This document shows, piece by piece, positions 55,883 to 64,000 of a stretch of 64,000 nt of DNA (the first letter of the stretch is position 1; each line of letters opens with the position of its first letter). A model generated the notes under the pieces. That model did no database searches, had not been told where the DNA came from, and saw only the letters and a program-made list of their open reading frames with translations. The translations under genes and the position numbers were made by a program. This DNA comes from Paraphysomonas bandaiensis (lineage: Eukaryota > Chrysophyceae). The stretch spans positions 62,001-126,000 of the forward strand of contig CBFFRP010000199.1 of assembly GCA_965644295.1 (NCBI GenBank), given 5' to 3'.

Positions 55883-58800
55883 ATGAATTCAGGTTATGAA
55901 GACATTGATCCAATCCCACGAATAGAGTGGGATGAAGCAGGATTCCTCACTAAATGGACATTTTCAGCAGCAAATTCAATGCTTCAGAGAGGATTGAAAT
56001 CACCTTTACAATTCGATGATTTAATGCTATTACCAGAGCATGATAAAGCAAATCGATTGATATCACATTTTGAAGAGGCATACAGAGACAGCAAGTCATT
56101 CTGTGGCATTCCTCGGCTAGTTGTTGCACTGTGGAAGTCTCATCGTAGTGTATTTAATGCATGTGCCTTTTATACATTTTTGGAGGGAGCTTTCCGCATC
56201 GCTAGTCCAGTTATCTTAGGATATTTTCTTGCTGATCTTCAAGATCCTAATTCACCGCGGTCTAATATATTTCTTTGGGCATTGGCCTTGAGTATCTTTA
56301 ACTTATGTCAAGCGTTTGTTCATCATGTCTTATTTTATTTTACGATGCGATTGGGATACAACTTTAAAACGTCCACAGTAGGAATGATATTTGATACGCT
56401 TTTCAAAATTCCTGGAGGGGCGTTCCAGTCCAATGACATCGACACTGGTGTATTAGTAAATATGATATCTAACGATGTCGCTAGATTTGATGAATCTTCA
56501 GTGGTACGTATGTGTCCAAGTATATTACGTCATTTATGTTATGTGGTTTTAGTTTTTTCACTTTCTTTGGGAGCCAATATTGGAGTTAATTGCAATTCAA
56601 ATTCTACTGAGTTTGTCTCTGAACTTCTATGCGGGCCTTGCAGGAGTGGGAATGACAGTGCTTTTTATTCCGGTTCAATTAACGGTAGCACGACGTTTTG
56701 CGGGAATGCGTCGTCAGGTTGCTGGTATGACTGACAAGAGGGTCCGGCACATGTCTGAGGCTATTCAAGGCATTGCCTCTGTTAAGTCATTTGGATGGGA
56801 GAACCCGTTCTTTGCCCTTTTGGGTAGTATCCGTCGCATGGAAGTGCAAAATATCACAACTGCGCTCGATCTGCGTGCAATTAATTATGCTCTTTATTTT
56901 TGTTCGCCGCATGTAGCAAGCTTCGCTACCTTTATGGTGTACATAAACACGGGTGGGACATTGACCCTCCCACTTGTTTACACCACATTATCTTTACTAC
57001 AGATCCTGCGACTTGTGATGGGTAGAATGTGGACACGGGCTATTGAGACCTGCTCTGAGTCGACAGCTTCTTGTCACCGCATAGAGACTTTTCTTTCTAC
57101 CGCAGAGAAGCTGCAGCAGCACTCTCGTCCACAACGATCCCATTCTCTCAACGCGGATAATGTGCCGCAACACGAACTCGAACTCCCAAGAAAACACAAT
57201 GATGATACGATATCTGCTTCTCGAAAGCTTCCGTCGCGTACGGTTGTCGCGATTCCGTCGAAGACATCATTCTCGCATGGTACAGATTGTGTCACGTTGA
57301 CTGATATCCAGTTGTCTGTATCTCCAGGAGAGGTGGTGATGATCGTTGGCCCAGGTGCGTACGGAGGGACTCAATTTGTATTGTCCGATGTGTGCACATT
57401 TGTACTAATATGTAAAATGTAAATAATTGTCTGATATGTTTAATCTAGTTGGAGCGGGTAAGAGCTCATTGCTCGCAGCTATTCTGGGTGACATGGCGGT
57501 CTACCACCGCAGGAAACCTATGGATACCACATCTCCAGATTCACCTGTATTCTGGAGTCGAAGTGACACTCGAATCGCGTACTGTGCACAACGCCCGTGG
57601 ATTGTGGCTTCTACAGTGAAGGCGAATATTACATTGGCTGGGAAAGCCGTGTTGCCTGGCACTGTAATGGATAGCAATGCGGGAGAAGTAGATTTCAAAA
57701 AACCCATTCACATCGACGAGCAGCTCTATGGAGAATGCATTGAGCAGTGTCGTTTGGTAGAAGACCTGCAGTTGTGGCCAGCTGCGGACAACACGGAGAT
57801 AGGGGAGAGGGGAGTTTCTGTCTCTGGTGGCCAAAAGGCTCGTATCTCTCTCGCGCGAGCGGTGTATTCGGACTCTGATCGTGAGTATACGCCTGCATTG
57901 TGTGCTCTTTGTAATGTTGTGGAGTATAGTGTATCTGCTCGATGATCCCCTGTCCGCTGTCGATGCCCATGTTGGCAGATCTCTGTTTTTTGATTGCATT
58001 ATCGACTATTTGAAGATAAAAAAGAATAAAGCTGTAATTCTTGCCACTCACCAAGTCCAATATTTGGAACATGCAGACAAGGTACTTGTGCTAGATAAGG
58101 AGGGGCATCAGGCATTCTTCGGAACTTATTTAGAGTTTTCTGAAAGAATTAGTGAGTTTTCCTATGTCAAGCCTGAAGCCTCTCTAGGCTTGGCGACAGG
58201 TGGTGACGCTGATGCATTTTCAGAAAACGGTACTGTTAGCAGCACAAGTGAGCGAAGACGACGTAATTCATCCGTAGATTTTGTTGAATCAGTTAATGGA
58301 AGTGTGTGTGAGAATTCGATAGGCACAGCTGGGGATGATGAGATGGATATCGTGGAAGACGCGAAACAGAAACACGTCATTATTCAAACTGAAGACAGAA
58401 TAACCGGAAAAGTTACTTATCGCACATATCTTACATTTCTCCGCTCGGGTGGTGTGGTGTTTGGTGTACTAGCGTTTTTCTATGCAATTGCAGGGCAATT
58501 GCTCTCTATGCTGACAGACTATTGGCTCCGTTGGTGGGCCAGTGGAAACTTTGGAGATGACCAAAGTAGCCCCATGTACCAAGGAGTGTTTGGTCTCCTC
58601 GTGGTTCTCACAATAGTAGTCGGGTACCATAAGGCAATGGTCTGGCTCCATTACTCTTTAAACGCATCTTCAAACCTTCATACTCGGTGCCTGTGGGCTG
58701 TACTACATTCTCCTGTGCAATTCTTTATTGCTAACCCTACTGGTAGAATTCTTAATAGGTTTGCGAAGGATCAAAATCAAATAGATGAGATGTTTCCATC

Positions 58801-60439
58801 TACATTTTTTGATTTCGTTCAATGTACTCTATTCTGTGTGTCAGCCCTACTTCTTGCTTGCATATCCCTTCCGTGGATGATATTGCTGATGCCCCCTCTC
58901 TTTTATATGTTCATATCCTTTAGATCCACGTACATTAAGAGTTCACGTGAAATTAAGCGAATAGAGGCTCTCACGCGATCTCCTATCTATGCTGACTTCT
59001 CTGCTGCTCTCGAAGGCATCCAGACTCTGCGTGCCTATAAACTAGAAAAAACAATAATATCTTCTTTTCGACACCAGCTCGATGCAAACACTCGCGTTTG
59101 GATATCTTTTCTCATGACTAGCAGGTGGCTTGGTTTCAGACTAGATTTTCTATCAGTGTCTGTCGTTATTTCCATGGCGTTCCTGTGTGCAGCTCTGAAG
59201 GGATCATTTGATGTTGGCCTCGTCGGGTTTGCGCTAGGTACTTTTTATATTTTGTTTCCGAATCGGCATTTTAATTTTGTGTTGCTAGTGTATACATTGA
59301 GTCTGTCAGGCCTCGCACAGTGGACTGTTCGTCAAAGTGCAGAAGTTGAGAACCAGATGACTGCTATTGAGCGTATAGATGCATACTCATACTTGCCTCA
59401 AGAGAAAGGGTATAAAACATCGTTAGAGTCATACATGCAGAGCTGTGCCTCAAGTGCTTCTGTCCCTGCAAGAAATTCTCTCATACCTCAAAGCCCTGAT
59501 TCTGGGGAGTTAATGTCAGTCTCTTCGCCGCTCGGAGTGACGAGGATTATGAAATCAGGAGGAGACATTATCATCAAAGATCTCAGCGTGACTTATAGGG
59601 AGGACTTGAATCCTGTGTTGAAAAAATTAAACATGCACATCTGGGCTGGCTGCAAGGCTGGTCAGTATAATATATCGTCGTCAGTATTGTAGTACTCATT
59701 GTGCGACCGTGCAGGTATTTGTGGTAGAACTGGAAGCGGGAAATCGTCGCTATTGTTGGCACTGCTTAGGTTAAACATTATTACGGAAGGCGATATTATT
59801 CTTGATGGCAAATCTTTAGTTGAGATGAGTATTGAGGAAGCCCGCAGTCACGTATCTATCATTCCGCAGGATCCGCACTTATTCTCTGGGACGATAAGGT
59901 AACAATCGTAATTGCTTGTGACATTCGTTATTTAATACCCTTTTTGTAGATTCAATATTGATCCATTTGACTGTTACTCCGACCAGGACTTATGGAACGC
60001 TTTGGAGGATGCGCATATCAAGGACACTATAGCGCAAAACCCGTTAGGTCTCTCTGCTATGGTTGAGGAAGGTGGAAAAAATTTCAGTGTAGGGCAGCGC
60101 CAGCTTCTTAGTCTAGCCAGGGCTATTGTACGTAAAAGTGAAGTCGTGTTGATGGACGAAGTAACTGCATCGATCGACTATGCAACTGATAAACTGATAC
60201 AAGAAACAATACGTACTTCCGAAGCGCTGAGGCATGCCACCATTATTACTGTTGCCCATCGGCTACGCACGATTGCGGACAGCGATTTAATATGTGTTAT
60301 TGAGTCTGGTTCATTAGTCGAAATAGGCAGTCCATCGGAATTACTCAGTAATCCGAAATCATCTTTCCGTGAACTCGCGGAAGAATCAAATGAATTCGAT
60401 GAAATCTTTAGCATTGCTAGTGCGAAGAAATCAACGTAG
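55883..60439 (+). CDS. ABCC/MRP-type ABC transporter, about 1402 aa, seven exons
   Basis: Exons: 55883-56503, 56553-57354, 57449-57880, 57930-59237, 59289-59660, 59715-59898, 59950-60439; introns 49-94 nt. Layout TMD1-NBD1-TMD2-NBD2 without a TMD0. The linker-side start [23 protein letters not shown] is the usual short MRP opening. NBD1 has Walker [10 protein letters not shown] (codon completed across the 57355-57448 intron), signature [14 protein letters not shown] and Walker [20 protein letters not shown]2 has [24 protein letters not shown] and [28 protein letters not shown] precedes NBD2 as in all ABCCs. Intron 59238-59288 is 51 nt and stop-free; removing it restores [17 protein letters not shown]. 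Exports conjugated or organic anions by family analogy. Confidence 0.92.
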
Positions 60440-61616
60440 TCGTAATGATATTGTTCATAGAGATTAGTCGTGGTAGTTGTAATAACTAGCTCCCAATGAA
60501 AACGCAACAATGAATGTGTAATCGTACTTAGATTTTCATGTCGATCAAAGTCATGAATATAGCAAAAGTGAGAGCTTTATTGAGCTATCAAGATGTATAA
60601 AAAAGCAGCTCAAGACATCTTAAAGTAGCTAGTAGTCTTGGTTAAGTATGGTGATATGAGTATATTTAAGGTGTGGGTAGTAGCTTGAGGTGTCGCGTCA
60701 TGACATTAATGTAGTAACTAGTATGCTTTTATTCCCATATTGTCTCTCAGAAAAAGCGATTTTTGACCTGAATTTTGTTCCACAGAACCGGGCAAGTATA
60801 GGCATTCAGCAGCTATATATCGTCCCGATATTCCTTATATCCCTATAGGTTAATTTTAGCGTATTCTCATGATACTGAAAACCAAATATCTATACTGTAC
60901 AGCTGTTTGTTTGTAGGTAATATAGATTTCATATCTAAGGATTTACGGATTATTTTACTGTAATTTGAATCTGAAAGGTTAAAGATAAACTTTGCATCAT
61001 CATCGCATTTATATATTTTCTATTCAAACCGAATATTGAAGCCGAATGTCTATACTTACCCGGGGCTAAAATAAGCATTCTGCTTTGAACAAAATTATGA
61101 TTGAAAAGCGCGGTTTTTGAGACAAAATGGGGATATACTAAACATCCAGTAATGAAATTTCTGTATATGTCCGTTCTCATGTAATAATCAGACATTCTTA
61201 AAAAAGTAATGAAATTTCACAGAAATATATATAGCTAAAGGCTTCCCCGCCCGTCAGAATGCACATGTGGAAGTAGTTTAGTTTTGACGTATATTATTGG
61301 ACCCACTTTCTTTGTCTACATTTTTTATTACTTAGTGAAAATTTAAGCGTCAGATCTAGTTAGTATTTACGGTTTCATCATATTTTTAGAATTTAATTAC
61401 AACTAGCAAATGGCAAATTTCTGACATTTCAATGATGACAACAATACCATAATAAAATAACGTATAATAAATGCATTAAAGGTAACAGATGTTTAAAGAA
61501 TGATAATACGTGATCGACAACAGCAATATAGCTGTTACACCTAAACTGGCGCATCGTAATAACCCACAAGTATCAACTCTAAAATATATACATAGAATTA
61601 TCGGTCGCCACCTTAG
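60440..61616. other. Convergent intergenic region with an imperfect inverted repeat
   Basis: 1.2 kb between the ABCC stop and the PB1-ZZ stop. Within it, about 60745-60810 and 61055-61130 are imperfect inverted copies sharing AATTTTGTTC, CCGGG-AAGTATAG-CATTC and flanking AAAAACGCG-like sequence. This may be an old MITE of about 390 bp. No gene. Confidence 0.45.
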
Positions 61617-62645
61617 TTAAATAAATACAAAATCATCGTCTTCAAGAGTCTCTCTCACGACGCACTGGTAGTCATCACAATCGGAGTATATGACACAAGG
61701 CTCACACTCCGATCTATCTGACTCACCGGACGTATAGCATAGCTCATCGACAACTGTATCCCTGACATTTAAGGCCTGAACAACGTGCTCCGCGCTCATT
61801 CGCAAATATCGCTTGATCATGTCATACGGTTGAATGCTACTAGACTCGCATGCTTGACATAAGAGGAACCCTCTGCGGACTGTACACGTATAATACGCCT
61901 CCAGCTGCTTGCTCCCGCATTGGGAGCACTGTATCCCATTGTCCGTTCCACGAGAGATTATCCTCATGTCTTTATATGGTGATTGAACTTCTAGATATTC
62001 TCCTGCACATTGGTCTGCAGAATATATCTTCAGCACAGGGGATTGATGGGATGACGCAGGCGCACAGTTCTGGCACATATTGAAGTTTTCTCGTTTCAGA
62101 CAGACATAGCGTGGGCCTCGTATAGGTGATACACCACACACCGAGCAGCAAACATTCTGGTGTACTTGTAGAGCTCCGCATCTTGACAAAAGTTCATACA
62201 TTCCTATATCTGGGTGAGGACACCGGACTACGAAACCGTCTAGACTTTGCTCAGGAGTGGCATGTAGCATGGGATACGGTTGTAATCCCCGCGCCTCACA
62301 TGAGGTACATAAGTAAAACATGTCACGCACTGAGCACTTGTACCGATCACCCAGTATGATGCGTCTACACTCGTTGCAACGTGGATGTTGAGTATATTTC
62401 TTCTCCACTCTCAGAAAGAATTCACGAGAATCTGGGTCCATCTCCCGCAGGGCTTCCTGTATGTCTAGATCGGATGATACTTCCACATACTCTCCATTAC
62501 ACCGCATCCACGTCATTAAAACATTAACATCTAAAGGAATTAAAAATATATGTCGAACTTCCCCAATGAGGCGTCTGTATGAGAGCTGATTGGTGATCGT
62601 CACCTGTCCGGACATCCCATTAAAGCGTAATGAAATCATATTCAT
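61617..62645 (-). CDS. PB1 + three ZZ fingers + C-terminal LIR, autophagy-receptor-like, 342 aa
   Basis: Single exon from ATG 62645. Residues 1-80 form a PB1-like domain (MISLRFNGMSGQVTI...WMRCNGEYVEVSSDLDIQEAL). Three ZZ-type zinc fingers follow at about 87-129 (CNECRRIILGDRYKC, LCTSC), 166-207 (CCSVCGVSPIRGPRYVC, MCQNC) and 239-280 (IQCSQCGSKQLEAYYTC, LCQAC). The protein ends EDDDFVFI: an acidic stretch then F-x-x-I at 339-342, a canonical LC3/ATG8-interacting motif at the very C-terminus. A second Y-x-x-V follows Asp residues at 326-329. PB1, ZZ and LIR together define p62/NBR1 receptors. UBA and FW domains are absent, so the cargo-binding mode differs. The divergent neighbour at 63557 supplies the FW domain. 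Confidence 0.8.
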   Translation of the reverse strand: MNMISLRFNGMSGQVTITNQLSYRRLIGEVRHIFLIPLDVNVLMTWMRCNGEYVEVSSDLDIQEALREMDPDSREFFLRVEKKYTQHPRCNECRRIILGDRYKCSVRDMFYLCTSCEARGLQPYPMLHATPEQSLDGFVVRCPHPDIGMYELLSRCGALQVHQNVCCSVCGVSPIRGPRYVCLKRENFNMCQNCAPASSHQSPVLKIYSADQCAGEYLEVQSPYKDMRIISRGTDNGIQCSQCGSKQLEAYYTCTVRRGFLLCQACESSSIQPYDMIKRYLRMSAEHVVQALNVRDTVVDELCYTSGESDRSECEPCVIYSDCDDYQCVVRETLEDDDFVFI

Positions 62646-63556
62646 CGTCCTAACAGCTGTATTTGATGAGCTATACGAAGAAATGTATATTAGAATTAAT
62701 ATAATGAGTATACAGTGTGATGATTAGTGCTGACACAGAGCCGATACACATAATCCAATGATGATATCTAATCAACACCCCTCTCTAGTAGCTGATGAGA
62801 TTATCAAGAGCTCTATCACGTATATGAATTACATTGAGGAAATGAGAATTACATGAAGGTCAATCTTCACATATCTATCATGTGATTGAGAATTGAGATG
62901 AATTCAGTTAGTTTGATCGGAGTTCCGTGTAGAGTAACAACACTCTGTATGTATCTCTCTATATGTATGTATGTAGATGTATGTAAGTATGTAGATGTAT
63001 GTATCTGTACAGAGTGTAGAGTACGTTATGCTGGTGTCTGTACATATAGTGTACTTCGGCTGCCCACTTGAAGAACAATGTTCGAATTAAATTTTATGTT
63101 AGCCCTGTAATACAGTACTGTAGGACTGTACTACGTTTAAGATATAGACCAGCATTATACGTGCTGGTACTCGTGCTGTATGGTGTGGTTCTCGTCATCT
63201 ACACCGAATATTATTTCGAATTCTCGAATATTCGCATATTAAAACTTCGTGGACAAAGAAACTCCGTCTTTACACAGAAGATGATATATGAATTTATAGA
63301 ATTCCGTAGAGAAAATGAGGTTTTCTAATACAGATAGTGGAATATCGGATTTTTCGTGTTGTGGACACACAGTGTATGACACAGAAGTGTTGTGAGGTTT
63401 ACATTAATTTTCTCTTTGGTGAGAGTTAGAGTGTGAATCCCACTATATTTCCATCTCAATGCCAACATTACAATGATTACTCTGGCTATTCTTTCGCTAA
63501 CTGATGTCTTACAGTTCTAAAGCTTTTATTGGGTTATTTGTGTATCAATATATACA
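62646..63556. other. Divergent intergenic region with microsatellite
   Basis: About 910 bp between the two NBR1-like start codons. Degenerate (ATGT)n runs occupy about 62946-63005. A plus-strand open frame at 63068-63328 lacks any family mark and is not called. Confidence 0.45.
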
Positions 63557-64000
63557 ATGGAGGAAGGATCCATAACAATTAAAGTTACTTATGACAAAGT
63601 AACTCGCAGAACAGCTGTTCAGATAGATAAAGACAATGCCTTTAATCAACTTCGAAATCTAAGTGTAATATTATTTCCAGAACTTAAGGATGTCTACTTT
63701 GACTTCGAGTGGATCGATGATGATGAGGAACGTATTACTATTTCGTCGAATCTGGAAGCGAATGAGGCAATACGAGTCATGAGCAGCGCTTCAAAGGGTT
63801 ATGTCAAACTTTATATTACGAATATAAGAGAACTAGATTTCAGAGACCATAACTCTGGTGTGTCTGAGTCCTCGTCCATTGTGTGTAACGCTTCGTCTAG
63901 AATTGAGGCTACAATTGTAAGGGCTGTTTATTTTCCATGTGAGTCCTTGCATTGTATCGAAGTCTACTCTGTTCGAAATACAGGGCAATTTACATGGCCA
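63557..64000 (+). CDS. PB1 + NBR1-type FW domain protein, 3' end outside window
   Basis: ATG 63557; the frame is open for 148 codons to the window edge. Residues 1-85 are PB1-like: ITIKVTYDKVTRRTAVQI, then WIDDDEERITISSNLEANEA, which holds the acidic OPCA-type motif that the neighbour lacks. After a Ser-rich linker, the last 30 residues read CESLHCIEVYSVRNTGQFTW and Pro. That is the opening of the NBR1/ILRUN FW (four-tryptophan) domain (consensus W-x-LRNTG-x-x-x-WP). A selective-autophagy cargo receptor is the best inference. Whether ZZ, LIR or UBA follow cannot be seen. Confidence 0.75.
   Translation, partial: MEEGSITIKVTYDKVTRRTAVQIDKDNAFNQLRNLSVILFPELKDVYFDFEWIDDDEERITISSNLEANEAIRVMSSASKGYVKLYITNIRELDFRDHNSGVSESSSIVCNASSRIEATIVRAVYFPCESLHCIEVYSVRNTGQFTWP

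Noticed and set aside
56580-57422. ABC transporter read as several broken genes
   Set aside because: Six short introns reconnect all parts in frame into one full-length ABCC protein; no frameshift remains.
62886-63071. Open frame over the TATG microsatellite
   Set aside because: Cys/Tyr/Val repeats produced by the simple sequence itself.

Overview
This is nuclear DNA from a eukaryotic microbe (protist or protist-like). The genes are split by very short GT-AG introns, mostly 43-95 nt. Products are purely eukaryotic: DNA topoisomerase II with an acidic/lysine-rich tail, a DBP8/DDX49 helicase, CMS1, WRAP53/TCAB1, an ABCC transporter, a ZFWD-type CCCH+WD40 protein and NBR1-like autophagy receptors. 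Intergenic DNA is AT-rich and carries DNA-transposon families. I cannot place the species; a SAR-type or other unicellular lineage would fit, but that is a guess. All exon joins are my own readings, checked by phase, splice dinucleotides and family alignment from memory.

Layout. 1-10398 (+): 3' part of a giant low-complexity protein gene with recent tandem duplications and one canonical EF-hand. 11340-13854 (-): three-exon coiled-coil protein. 14299-15195 (+): CCCH finger + F-box-like protein. 15511-17193: 750-bp inverted duplication carrying two nearly identical 130-aa genes. 18083-20138 (-): eleven-exon MFS transporter with 9-nt and 17-nt exons. 20517-21312 (+): calcineurin-B-like protein with decayed EF loops. 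21535-22007: hAT-like MITE. 22877-23683 (-): CMS1. 24131-24631 (+): small unknown gene. 25311-26672 (-): WRAP53. 27152-27541 (+): small unknown gene.

28164-34505 is a complete-looking 6.3-kb DNA transposon. It has 10-bp terminal inverted repeats and arrays of the palindrome ACCTATAGGT at both ends. It carries a Plavaka/CACTA-like 1105-aa transposase gene and a divergent 350-aa accessory gene. Downstream are a bacterial-type UPF0126 membrane protein (35449-36324), a dispersed repeat and a decayed hAT copy (37871-38666), a TRM13-type zinc finger fused to a TrmB-type tRNA m7G methyltransferase (39334-40742, -), an eight-repeat Myb/SANT-like protein (41416-43203), and a 1.18-kb hAT remnant with perfect 8-bp target duplications (43733-44913).

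The right third is housekeeping: ZFWD protein (46135-47805, -), DBP8/DDX49 (48340-49935, +), topoisomerase II (50375-55439, -) and ABCC transporter (55883-60439, +). Topoisomerase II and ABCC are divergent around three copies of an inverted-repeat motif. The window ends with two divergent autophagy-receptor-like genes: PB1 + three ZZ fingers + C-terminal LIR (61617-62645, -), and PB1 + NBR1-type FW domain (63557 to the end, +). Together they hold most of the parts of one NBR1 protein. CMS1 and DBP8 both serve small-subunit rRNA processing, and WRAP53 serves Cajal-body/telomerase RNP; otherwise the gene order shows no obvious functional clustering, as is normal for a nuclear genome.
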